Position numbers and translations under genes: made by a program. Under the pieces are notes generated by a model. It searched no databases. It was not told the DNA's origin and was given only the letters and a program-made list of their open reading frames with translations. Shown one piece after another: positions 1 through 7,472 of a stretch of 64,000 bases of DNA. Numbering within the stretch: position 1 is the stretch's first letter; every line of letters begins with the position of its first letter. The stretch comes from Bog-756 sp963812525 (GTDB taxonomy: Bacteria > Actinomycetota > Acidimicrobiia > Acidimicrobiales > RAAP-2), in contig CAWEVL010000011.1 in NCBI GenBank assembly GCA_963812525.1, forward strand, positions 186,001 through 250,000, written 5' to 3'.

Positions 1-1257
1 CACGGTGGAGAAGGTCATCACCCGAGCCCGGCCCTCGGCCTCGGTGGCCACGGGGACCGTGGGAAGGTCGGCGGCGGCCTCGGGGGGGACGAAGGTTCGC
101 GGTCGGGTCGACCACAGGCTGGCCGAGTGGCTGGTCATGTGCATCCCGATCCCCGACACCAGGCCGGCCGACCCCGGGTCGTGCCGGAGGGCCTCGGTCA
201 TGGCCGCCAGGGCGTGGGTCGAGTAGTTGCTGCCGGGGCCCCCGTGGTAGGGGAGGCCTCCGGTGACGGTGAGGCTGCGGCCGGCCGGGAGTCCCAGGGC
301 GTCGGCGCCGAACGACAGCGAGCTGGCGAAGCAGGAGTACAGATCGAGATGGGCCACCTCGTCGGCGTCCAGCCCCCCGAGGGCCGCCCGCATGGACGCG
401 GCCATGGCCGGTGAGCGCCAGGGCTCGGGCCGGGCCGCCATGGTGGCGGGCTCCTCGGCGTACCCGGCGCCGTGGAGGTACACCCGCTGGTCGGTCGGCA
501 CGCCCAGGGCATCGGCTCGTTCCTCGGTCGCCAGCAGGACCGCGGCGGCCATGTCCACGTCCATGATGGCCGTCATCAGCTTGGTGTACGGGGTGGCCAC
601 CATCCGGTTGTCAGGGGTGACCGTGCTGATCTCCTCGGCGGTGCGGGCGATCGGGAACCACGCCAGTCCGGGCTGGGAGGCGGCCACTTCGCTCAAGGGG
701 GCCATCAGACGGCCGATCTCGAGGCCGCGGTCCTCCAGGGACTGCCCGAGGTGGGCCCGTCGGGCCGTGTCGAGCAGGGCGAAGGTGAGGTAGGCCTGGA
801 AGATCCCGTTCTTCCGCTCCTGGCGGTCGATGGTGATCGGGTACGGCCTGGGCCGGTCGGGCGGGTAGGACCACGGCGGGTCGGGCAGGTGCCGTCGGGT
901 GGCCAGCGCCTCGCCCCCCACGATGAGCGCCAGGTCCAGCTGGCCCGCAGCCATGGCCGCCCCGGCCTCGGCGGCCAGGTGGACCGGCACCGAGCCCCCC
1001 AGTCCGGAGTAGGCGGCGTGGGCCGGGTCGGCTCCCAGGCGTTCGGCCAGGCGGGCACAGGGGTCGTCGTACTCCCACGACTGGCTGAACACGACCTGGA
1101 TGCTCTGCAGCCCCTTCAGGGCATCGGGGCTGCCGGCGTCGTCGGCGGCGGACCGGGCCAGCGACTCCCACATGTCGAGCGGCTCGGGGGCGGGCTCCTG
1201 GCGCCAGGTGCGGCGGGCCACCCCGATGATGCACGCGGCTCGGGGGTCGACGGGCAC
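1..1257 (-). CDS. Thiolase-like acetyl-CoA acetyltransferase family protein (3' end beyond window)
   Basis: The frame runs from a GTG at 1257 through the left edge, giving about 419 residues. N-terminal CIIGVARRTW, GGSVPVHLAAEAGAAM and the stretch DLYSCFASSLSFG followed by GGLPYHGGPGSNYSTHAL fit the acetyl-CoA acetyltransferase family of about 500 residues that has the thiolase-like fold and an extra C-terminal domain; that last domain would lie outside the window. The start is one base after the stop of the upstream acyl-CoA dehydrogenase, so the two are probably co-transcribed and translationally coupled. The context suggests a CoA thioester substrate, but members of this family are poorly characterised and I cannot tell whether it cleaves, condenses or does neither. 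Confidence 0.85.
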   Translation of the reverse strand, partial: MPVDPRAACIIGVARRTWRQEPAPEPLDMWESLARSAADDAGSPDALKGLQSIQVVFSQSWEYDDPCARLAERLGADPAHAAYSGLGGSVPVHLAAEAGAAMAAGQLDLALIVGGEALATRRHLPDPPWSYPPDRPRPYPITIDRQERKNGIFQAYLTFALLDTARRAHLGQSLEDRGLEIGRLMAPLSEVAASQPGLAWFPIARTAEEISTVTPDNRMVATPYTKLMTAIMDVDMAAAVLLATEERADALGVPTDQRVYLHGAGYAEEPATMAARPEPWRSPAMAASMRAALGGLDADEVAHLDLYSCFASSLSFGADALGLPAGRSLTVTGGLPYHGGPGSNYSTHALAAMTEALRHDPGSAGLVSGIGMHMTSHSASLWSTRPRTFVPPEAAADLPTVPVATEAEGRARVMTFSTV

Positions 1258-1258
1258 G

Positions 1259-2470
1259 TCAGCCGAGTCGCGAGTGACCGGGAAGCTTGATGGCCCGGTC
1301 GGCGATGATGTTCTTCTGCACCTCGGAGGAGCCGCCACCGATGGTGCTGTACCGCTGGAACGAGTAGTGCCGGGTCCACTTGCCCCGGTCGACGGTGTCG
1401 GGACCGCCCTTGGCCAGCACCCCGGCCGGACCGAGCAGGTCCACCGACAGTGCCGCCAGGGTCTGGGCCAGCGTGGACCACATGAGCTTGGCGAAGGGCA
1501 CCTCCGGCCAGTTCTTCTCACCCTTGATGATCTTGCTCAGGGCCCGCAGCGCCAGGAGCCGGGCCAGCTCGATCTCGGTCCACGCCCGGGCCAGCCGTTC
1601 GCGGATGGCGGGGTCCTCGAGGGCGCCGGGATTCACCGAACGGGCCGCGATGACCATGGCGTTGAGGTCGGCCCCGAGCAGGGAGATCTGGCCGGCGATC
1701 CCGACGCGCTCGTGGCCGAGCGTCCCCATGGCCACCATCCACCCTTCGCCCTCGCCACCCAGGCGGCTGTCGAGGGGTATGGCGGCGTCGTTGAAGAAGA
1801 CCTCGTTGAACATCTCCTCGCCGGACATGTCCCGGATGGGCCGGGCCTCGATGCCCGGCGTGTGCATGTCGAGGATGAAGGCGGTGATGCCCTCGTGCTT
1901 GGCCCCGCGCTCGATGGCGGTGGGGTCGGTGCGCAGGAGGAACAGCCCCCATCGGGCCAGGTGGGCGGTGGAGATCCAGATCTTCTGGCCGTTGACGATG
2001 TAGCGGTCCCCGTCCCGGATGGCCATGGTGCGGAGGTTGGCCAGGTCGTTGCCGGCGTCGGGTTCGGAGAAGCCCTGGCACCAGTGGTCGGTGGCGTCCA
2101 GGATCGAGGGCAGCCACCTCGCCTTCTGCTCCTCGGTGCCCCAGGCGATGATCATGGGGCCGATCTGCCAGAGCCCGTTGGGGTTGAACAGCCCCGGGGT
2201 GCGGTACTCGGCGCTGACCTCGGAGTAGATGATGCGCTGCATGGCCGTGGCGTTGCGGCCCCCGTACTCCTCGGGCCAGTGCACCGCCGCCCACCGGCCC
2301 TCGTTGAGGAGCCGCTGCCAGGCGGCCCGCCGGTGAGCCGACTTCTCCCCGGTGATCGAGGTGTCGTCCACCAACTCCTCGCTGGCCAAAAAGGGCGGCA
2401 GGTGCTCGTCGAGCCAGGTCCGCAACTCGTCACGGAACGCCTCATCCTCAGGTGCGAGTGCGAAGTCCAC
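1259..2470 (-). CDS. Acyl-CoA dehydrogenase (FadE family, about 403 aa)
   Basis: FAD-dependent alpha,beta-desaturation of an acyl-CoA. The protein begins VDFALAPEDEAFRDELR and carries the usual landmarks: WCQGFSEPDAGNDLA (FAD/substrate region of the middle domain), GQKIWISTAHLARWG, and a C-terminal YSTIGGGSSEVQKNIIADR. The length is normal for a FadE protein. The GTG start at 2470 is supported by a TAACCT box seven bases upstream, suggesting a leaderless transcript. It is divergent from another, shorter acyl-CoA dehydrogenase (2681-3760). A long/short pair of this kind resembles the heteromeric FadE pairs (for example FadE28/FadE29) of mycobacterial steroid side-chain degradation. That pairing is inference. 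Confidence 0.93.
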   Translation of the reverse strand: MDFALAPEDEAFRDELRTWLDEHLPPFLASEELVDDTSITGEKSAHRRAAWQRLLNEGRWAAVHWPEEYGGRNATAMQRIIYSEVSAEYRTPGLFNPNGLWQIGPMIIAWGTEEQKARWLPSILDATDHWCQGFSEPDAGNDLANLRTMAIRDGDRYIVNGQKIWISTAHLARWGLFLLRTDPTAIERGAKHEGITAFILDMHTPGIEARPIRDMSGEEMFNEVFFNDAAIPLDSRLGGEGEGWMVAMGTLGHERVGIAGQISLLGADLNAMVIAARSVNPGALEDPAIRERLARAWTEIELARLLALRALSKIIKGEKNWPEVPFAKLMWSTLAQTLAALSVDLLGPAGVLAKGGPDTVDRGKWTRHYSFQRYSTIGGGSSEVQKNIIADRAIKLPGHSRLG

Positions 2471-2477
2471 GATCCGG

Positions 2478-2483
2478 AGGTTA
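2478..2483 (-). promoter_or_regulatory. Leaderless -10 box for the acyl-CoA dehydrogenase at 2470
   Basis: On the minus strand the hexamer TAACCT lies seven bases before the GTG at 2470. TANNNT-N6/7-start is the spacing expected when transcription begins at the start codon. No Shine-Dalgarno sequence is present. Confidence 0.5.
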
Positions 2484-2680
2484 GCCGCGGCGACGACAGC
2501 GGTGCCTCTCCCGGGAGGGCCAGGGACCCTCTCGCCGAGAGGAGATCGAGCCTCTCCGGACCGGGCCGCCGGCACTGGAACCACCGACCCCCGCTCGAGG
2601 CCGCCGTGTCGACTGTCTCGCCCCGCAGGCGTCTGCCTACACTGTCGCCAACAGCACCGATGCCACTCCGGGGGTGGACA

Positions 2681-3760
2681 GTGGATTTCACGTTCGATAC
2701 CGAACAACTGGCGTTGCAGGAGGTGGCGCGCCGGGCCATGGGCGAGGTCGACGGCGCCACGCTCCGGGAGCTGGCCGACGATCCGGTGGGCATCACGCCG
2801 GCGCTGTGGGAGCAGCTGGTCTCCCTCGGCTGGACCGGGATGCTGGTCCCAGGGGAGGGTGCCGGACTCCTCGAGATGGGCATCATCCTCGAGCAGATGG
2901 GCCGGGTGCCACTGCCCGGCCCCTTCTTCTCCTCCTCGGTCATGGCCACGCTGGCCGCACGGGCCCTCGGGGCCGACGACCTGCTCACCGGTCTGGCCTC
3001 CGGACTGAGCCGGGGCACCGTGGCCCTGCACGAGCAGGGCCACGGGAACCCGCTGGCCACCGTCCGGGCCCGGGCGCGGCGCAAGGGCGCCGGGTGGGTA
3101 GTGACCGGAGCCAAGCCCCTGGTGCTCGACGGCCACACCGCCGACTGGGCCATCGTGGTGGCCCTGGCCGAGGAGGGCATCCGGTCGTTCCTCCTGCCGG
3201 CCCCGAAGGCCGAGGTGGTCCCGAGCCTCGACCCCACCCGCAAGCTCGCCCGCCTGGTGCTCGACGAGGAGCCGGTGGAGCCGCTCGGCCCCCTGGGCGA
3301 TCAGGCCGGGCTGTGGCGCCGGGTCCTCGACGACGTCTCGGTCGGTCTGGCCGCCGAGCTGATCGGGGTGGCGGACCGGGCCCTCGAGGAGGCCGTGGAG
3401 TACGCCAAGGTCCGGGTGGTCTTCGACCGTCCCATCGCCGAGTTCCAGTCGGTCAAGCACCGGATCGTCGACATGTACCAGGCCCTCGAGCTGGCCCGGG
3501 CCGGGGTGCACTTCGCGGCCTGGGCCTCGGACACCGACGCACCCGACCGGGCGCGCGCCGCGGCCATGGCGTCGGCCTACGCCTCGGAGGCGGCCGTGAA
3601 GGTGACCGGCGACAACATCCAGGTCCACGGCGGGGTGGGGTTCACGTGGTCCAATGACGCCCACTTCCTGTTCAAGCGGGCCAAGCAGAACGAGGTCCTG
3701 GTGGGTGGGACCGGACACCAGTGGCGTCGGCTGTCCGACACCCTGGTCGACCATGTCTGA
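2681..3760 (+). CDS. Acyl-CoA dehydrogenase (short FadE, about 359 aa)
   Basis: Begins VDFTFDTEQLALQEVARRAM and contains RVVFDRPIAEFQSVKHRIVDM and IQVHGGVGFTWSNDAHF, both typical of the C-terminal four-helix domain of acyl-CoA dehydrogenases. It is somewhat shorter than usual, like the partner subunits of heteromeric alpha2beta2 FadE enzymes. The GTG at 2681 follows a G-rich Shine-Dalgarno-like stretch at 2671-2677; an in-frame ATG at 2660 would add seven residues and cannot be excluded. It is divergent from the longer FadE at 1259-2470, and the 210 bases between them hold no other gene. A joint role in one oxidation step is plausible but not shown. Confidence 0.92.
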   Translation: MDFTFDTEQLALQEVARRAMGEVDGATLRELADDPVGITPALWEQLVSLGWTGMLVPGEGAGLLEMGIILEQMGRVPLPGPFFSSSVMATLAARALGADDLLTGLASGLSRGTVALHEQGHGNPLATVRARARRKGAGWVVTGAKPLVLDGHTADWAIVVALAEEGIRSFLLPAPKAEVVPSLDPTRKLARLVLDEEPVEPLGPLGDQAGLWRRVLDDVSVGLAAELIGVADRALEEAVEYAKVRVVFDRPIAEFQSVKHRIVDMYQALELARAGVHFAAWASDTDAPDRARAAAMASAYASEAAVKVTGDNIQVHGGVGFTWSNDAHFLFKRAKQNEVLVGGTGHQWRRLSDTLVDHV

Positions 3761-3850
3761 CGTGTCTGCCCCGCGTGGGTGCGGCCGGGCCGACGCCGTC
3801 GGCCGGAGCCGGACGGATCCCCGGGTCGACCGAGGGCACCCCTAGGCCCG

Positions 3851-4726
3851 GTGGAGTTCCACCTGTTCCTGCCCCAGATGCGCCTCACCCCGGCGGCCCT
3901 GCGGGCCCGGGCCGAGGCGGCAGAGGAAGCCGGTTTCACCGGGCTGGCCGTGATGGACCACCTCTTCCCCCCGGGGGCGGCCGACCAACCGATGTACGAG
4001 GCGCTGACCACGGTCACCTGGCTGGCCGCCGTCACCGAACGGCTTCGGCTCGGGCACCTGGTCCTCTGCGACTCCTTCCGCCACCCGGCCGTCCTGGCCC
4101 GGCAGGCGGTCACCCTCGACCACCTGTCCGGCGGGAGGTTCGACCTGGGCATCGGGTCGGGGTCGACGCCGGCCGAGCTGTCCGCGTACGGATTCGGCAC
4201 GCCCAGCGGCGCCGAGCGCATGGAGCGGCTGCGCGAGACGCTGCTGTTGCTGCGGGGGTTCTGGTCCGGGGAGCCGGTCGACCACCACGGGACGCACTTC
4301 GAGGTGACCGGGGCGCGCCAGCTGCCCACGCCGCTCGACCGACTGCCCATCGTGATCGGCGGGACCGGAGCCAAGACCATGGCGCTGGTGGCGGAGTACG
4401 CCGACTGGTGGAACGTGCCCATGCACCAGATCAGTCGGCTGGACAGGGCCCGGGCGTCCGCCGGCCGCGCCCGGGTGTCGGTGCAGCTGCTGGTCACCCT
4501 CATCCTCGACGAGCGCTCGCGTGACGAGGTCGTGGCCCTGTCGCAGCGCCGCTTCGGCGGCATGAACCAAGAGGGCCACCTGACGGGGACGCCGTCGGAG
4601 CTCCTGCCCCGGCTGTCGGCGCTGGGTGAGGCCGGAGTCGAGCGGATCTACACCTGGTTCACCGACTTCGCCGCCCCCGACACCCTCTCGACCTTCGGCC
4701 GGGAGGTCCTCGCCGCCCTGGGCTGA
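3851..4726 (+). CDS. LLM-class (luciferase-like) F420-type oxidoreductase
   Basis: About 291 residues with the bacterial luciferase-like TIM-barrel pattern: an N-terminal VEFHLFLPQ strand, EEAGFTGLAVMDHLF, TERLRLGHLVLCDSFRHPAVLARQAVTLDHLSGGRFDLGIGSG, and a late PIVIGGTGAKTMALVAEYADWWN. In actinobacteria such proteins usually use F420 or, less often, FMN; the substrate cannot be read from the sequence. I prefer the GTG at 3851 because it places the first strand at the N-terminus; the frame is open further upstream (to about 3779), but that part is low-complexity Arg/Pro sequence. It runs toward the TetR gene, with a strong hairpin between them. Confidence 0.88.
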   Translation: MEFHLFLPQMRLTPAALRARAEAAEEAGFTGLAVMDHLFPPGAADQPMYEALTTVTWLAAVTERLRLGHLVLCDSFRHPAVLARQAVTLDHLSGGRFDLGIGSGSTPAELSAYGFGTPSGAERMERLRETLLLLRGFWSGEPVDHHGTHFEVTGARQLPTPLDRLPIVIGGTGAKTMALVAEYADWWNVPMHQISRLDRARASAGRARVSVQLLVTLILDERSRDEVVALSQRRFGGMNQEGHLTGTPSELLPRLSALGEAGVERIYTWFTDFAAPDTLSTFGREVLAALG

Positions 4727-4732
4727 CGAATG

Positions 4733-4753
4733 CCCCGGGCCGGCGGCCCGGGG
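4733..4753. terminator. GC hairpin between convergent genes
   Basis: A perfect 9-bp stem (CCCCGGGCC / GGCCCGGGG) with a 3-base loop lies directly after the stop of the LLM oxidoreductase and before the end of the convergent TetR gene. There is no T-tract on either side, which is common for hairpins in high-GC actinobacteria. It could act in both directions. Confidence 0.5.
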
Positions 4754-4768
4754 GCCGGCGCCGAGTGG

Positions 4769-5416
4769 TCAGTCGGGAGGTTCGATGGCCAGCAGTGCAG
4801 CCACCTCGTCGGACCGGGCACGGAAGACGACGGAAGGCTCGTCGTCACCGAGCACGCCGGCCACGTGCTCGAAGAACAGGCCGACCAGGAGGCTGCGGAG
4901 CATCCGGGCCAGGGCGGCCTGCTGGCTCGGCCTCCCGGCGCTCGGCTGGTGCTCGCTCAACCAGACCTCGAGGGAGGCCTGGGTGGCGGCGAAGAGGTCG
5001 TTCCCGACGGCGAAGGCCGTGTCGTCGCCCCGCATCACCTCGCCCATCATCAGGCGGATGAAGTCCTCCACCTCGAGCATCGACTGGAGGATGTCGGCCA
5101 GCAGGTCGGCGAGCCCGGCGGCCGGGTCCCGGGACAGGGACGGCTGGGAAGTGGCCGGATCGTCGACGAAACCTCGCTCCTCGAGGACGGCCACCAGCAG
5201 GTCCCGCTTGGACGGGAAGTAGTGGTAGAGCGAGGCCACGTTGAGGCCGGTGGCGGTGGCCAGATTGCGCATGCTGGTGCCGTCCACGCCCTGGGTGGCC
5301 ATCAGCGACAGGGCGGTGGAGAGGATGTGCTGGCGCTGGCTGGTCCCCTCGGCCCGCCCCGGGGGAGCCGGGGGTCGGGAGGACGGGCCGGTCGGCGGGG
5401 GGGAGGGGACACGCAC
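4769..5416 (-). CDS. TetR-family transcriptional regulator
   Basis: About 215 residues. The N-terminal half carries the TetR helix-turn-helix: QRQHILSTALSLMATQGVDG, then TSMRNLATATGLNVASLYHYFPSKRDLLVAVL. The remainder is a helical ligand-binding/dimerisation domain (EDFIRLMMGEVMRG and onward). It is divergent from the cytochrome P450 gene at 5575. The shared 158-base intergenic region holds a 7+7 inverted repeat (5508-5523) that is the obvious candidate operator, so it probably represses the P450 and possibly itself, released by a hydrophobic or CoA-linked ligand. The GTG start at 5416 is the most upstream in-frame choice and is not strongly supported, since the first 25 residues are Pro/Ser-rich. 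Confidence 0.9.
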   Translation of the reverse strand: MRVPSPPPTGPSSRPPAPPGRAEGTSQRQHILSTALSLMATQGVDGTSMRNLATATGLNVASLYHYFPSKRDLLVAVLEERGFVDDPATSQPSLSRDPAAGLADLLADILQSMLEVEDFIRLMMGEVMRGDDTAFAVGNDLFAATQASLEVWLSEHQPSAGRPSQQAALARMLRSLLVGLFFEHVAGVLGDDEPSVVFRARSDEVAALLAIEPPD

Positions 5417-5507
5417 CCATTGTGGACCCTGGCACCCGCCGGCACCACGCCAGTGGTCTGCCGAGCTCGGCGCCGCCCGGCCCGGACGCCGGGCACGGGT
5501 CCTGGTG

Positions 5508-5523
5508 CCAAACGAACGTTTGG
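5508..5523. promoter_or_regulatory. Candidate TetR operator
   Basis: CCAAACGAACGTTTGG is a perfect 7+7 inverted repeat around a central AA. It sits in the divergent region between the TetR gene and the P450 gene and ends two bases before the TAGAAT -10 box, so a bound repressor would cover the promoter spacer. Confidence 0.55.
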
Positions 5524-5525
5524 TC

Positions 5526-5531
5526 TAGAAT
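5526..5531 (+). promoter_or_regulatory. -10 box of the cytochrome P450 gene
   Basis: TAGAAT lies about 43 bases before the P450 ATG and overlaps the edge of the candidate operator region. A recognisable -35 is weak (TGGTGC at the 17-base spacing). Confidence 0.4.
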
Positions 5532-5574
5532 CAGGGAGCACGACCGCCGGGTCGTGCCACTGGGGGGATAGACG

Positions 5575-6843
5575 ATGTCACTGGAGACCATGCCACCGGA
5601 CCGCTCGGACGTCATCGACGAGCTGGGACCGGTCCCGTTCGACCCGTTCGAGCTGGAGGACACGGTCTCGGGGAACATCCGTGACCCGTATCCCCGCATG
5701 GCCGAGCTGCGGCGCGAGTCCCCGGTCCACGTCGGGCCGGTGGACCTCGGGGACGGGGCCAACGAAGTCGATCCGACCCGACCCCAGCCGGTGACCGTCT
5801 TCGGATTCGACGAGTCGGTGCAGGTCCTGCGGGACAACGAGACGTTCTCCTCGACGGTCTACGAAGGGGTCATGGGCGCGGTCATGGGTCGGACCATCCT
5901 GCAGATGGACGAGCCCGAGCATCGACTGCACCGGGCGCTGGTGTCCCCGACCTTCCGTTCCAAGGTGTTGGAGCAGTGGGAGGGGGACCTGGTCCAGCGG
6001 GTGGTCAACGAGTTGATCGACGGGTTCGCCGCCCGCGGCACCGCCGACCTGGTCCAGGAGCTGACGTTCAACTTCCCGGTCCAGGTGATCGCCCGCATCC
6101 TCGGGCTGCCACGCTCGGACTTCCCCATGTTCCAGCGGTGGGCCATCGGCATCACCAGCGTGGCCTCCAACTGGGAACGGGGCATGGCCGCCTCCCAGGC
6201 ACTGCGCGACTACTTCGCCGACGTGCTGGAGGAGCGCCGGCGCCAGCCGGCCGACGATCTGATCAGCGAACTGGTCGTGGCCGAGGTGGACGGCCGCACC
6301 CTCGACGACGAGGAGATCTACTCCTTCCTGCGGCTGCTGCTCCCGGCCGGCGTGGAGACCACCTACCGGGCGTCGGGGAACATGCTGTACGGCCTGCTCA
6401 CCAATCCCGACCAGCTGGACCAGGTCCGCCGGAACCGGTCCCTGGTGCCCGATGCCTTCGAGGAGACCATCCGCTGGGAGCCCCCGGTCACCGTGATCCT
6501 GCGGTGTGCGTCCCGGGACACGGACATCGGCGGCGTGCCGGTTGAGGAGGGTGCCGATGTGGCCCTGCTGCTCGGCTCAGCCAACCGCGACGAGCGGAAG
6601 TACGAGCACCCCGACGACTTCGACGTCTTCCGGGCCTCGCGTCAGAGTGTGGGTTTCGGCTTCGGCGTGCACGTGTGCCTCGGCATGCATCTGGCCCGCA
6701 TGGAGACCCGGGTGGCCGTCAACACACTGTTCGACCGCCTGCCCGACCTGCGGTTGGCCCCGGCCCCTGACCAAGACATCCACATCAAGGGCATGGCCTT
6801 CCGCTCGCCGATCGCCCTGCCGGTGGCGTTCACCCCGTCCTGA
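5575..6843 (+). CDS. Cytochrome P450
   Basis: A 422-residue heme monooxygenase, cytosolic, probably fed by a ferredoxin encoded elsewhere. The heme loop GFGFGVHVCLGMHLARME puts the thiolate ligand at about Cys368. The K-helix ExxR is EETIR. The I-helix reads LLLPAGVETTYRA, where Glu replaces the usual Asp/Glu-Thr pair in a normal position. The ATG at 5575 follows a GGGGG-rich ribosome site six to ten bases upstream. The divergent TetR gene and intergenic inverted repeat indicate ligand-controlled expression. Nearby acyl-CoA dehydrogenases and an Ltp2-like thiolase make a steroid, terpenoid or fatty-acid substrate reasonable, but nothing in the sequence fixes it. I could not assign a CYP family. 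Confidence 0.95.
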   Translation: MSLETMPPDRSDVIDELGPVPFDPFELEDTVSGNIRDPYPRMAELRRESPVHVGPVDLGDGANEVDPTRPQPVTVFGFDESVQVLRDNETFSSTVYEGVMGAVMGRTILQMDEPEHRLHRALVSPTFRSKVLEQWEGDLVQRVVNELIDGFAARGTADLVQELTFNFPVQVIARILGLPRSDFPMFQRWAIGITSVASNWERGMAASQALRDYFADVLEERRRQPADDLISELVVAEVDGRTLDDEEIYSFLRLLLPAGVETTYRASGNMLYGLLTNPDQLDQVRRNRSLVPDAFEETIRWEPPVTVILRCASRDTDIGGVPVEEGADVALLLGSANRDERKYEHPDDFDVFRASRQSVGFGFGVHVCLGMHLARMETRVAVNTLFDRLPDLRLAPAPDQDIHIKGMAFRSPIALPVAFTPS

Positions 6844-6896
6844 CCGGAGCGGTTGGGTGGGACACCCGCACCCGCCGGCCTGGCCGCGACCCTTGT

Positions 6897-6902
6897 TAGG
6901 GT
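6897..6902 (+). promoter_or_regulatory. Leaderless -10 box for the small GMC-partner subunit
   Basis: TAGGGT lies exactly six bases before the ATG at 6909, with no Shine-Dalgarno between them. This is the leaderless layout that recurs in the window. Confidence 0.5.
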
Positions 6903-6908
6903 GACCCG

Positions 6909-7472
6909 ATGCCAGTGTGGCTGACCGACAACGAGTACGCCGTCCTGTCAGCGGCGTGCGACTGCATGATCCCTTCGGGCGACACCGGCCCGTCCGCCTC
7001 GGAGGCGGGAGTGCCCGACTACATCGACGGGTTGCTCGGTGCGTTCTCCTTCGACCCGCCCAGGATCTGGGCCGGTGGACCCACCTCGGGCCGACACGGC
7101 GGGGCGGCGGCCTTCGCCGATTTCCACCGCCTGACCGCACTCGACGAGTTGGCCTGGCGGATGCGGATCGAAGGTTCGGGCGGACTCCCCGAGCGGGAGT
7201 TCAACGGACCGGTGGTGGGGCTCCAACAACGCTACCGCGAGGGCTTGGCCGCCCTGGGGGGCGAGTTCACCGCCCTCGGACCGTCGGAGCGGGATGCCCG
7301 CCTGCGCTCCCTCCCGGACTTCGCCGACCTCCTCTACGGTCACGTCTGCGAAGGCATGTACGGTGCGCCGGAGTACGGGGGGAACCGGAACGGGAGCGGT
7401 TGGACCGCCATCGGCTTCGACGGCGACGTGCAGCCCCGCGGGTGGACCGATGAGGAGGTCAGCAACCCGTGA
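6909..7472 (+). CDS. Gluconate 2-dehydrogenase subunit 3-like protein
   Basis: A 187-residue protein starting MPVWLTDNEYAVLSAACDCMIPS and continuing SEAGVPDYIDGLL, the hallmark of the small subunit (subunit 3 family) that accompanies GMC-type flavoprotein dehydrogenases. It overlaps the next gene, a GMC oxidoreductase, by four bases (GTGA), so the two are translationally coupled and very likely form one complex. Characterised relatives usually have a Tat signal; none is visible here, so this version is probably cytoplasmic. A TAGGGT box six bases upstream suggests a leaderless mRNA. Confidence 0.82.
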   Translation: MPVWLTDNEYAVLSAACDCMIPSGDTGPSASEAGVPDYIDGLLGAFSFDPPRIWAGGPTSGRHGGAAAFADFHRLTALDELAWRMRIEGSGGLPEREFNGPVVGLQQRYREGLAALGGEFTALGPSERDARLRSLPDFADLLYGHVCEGMYGAPEYGGNRNGSGWTAIGFDGDVQPRGWTDEEVSNP

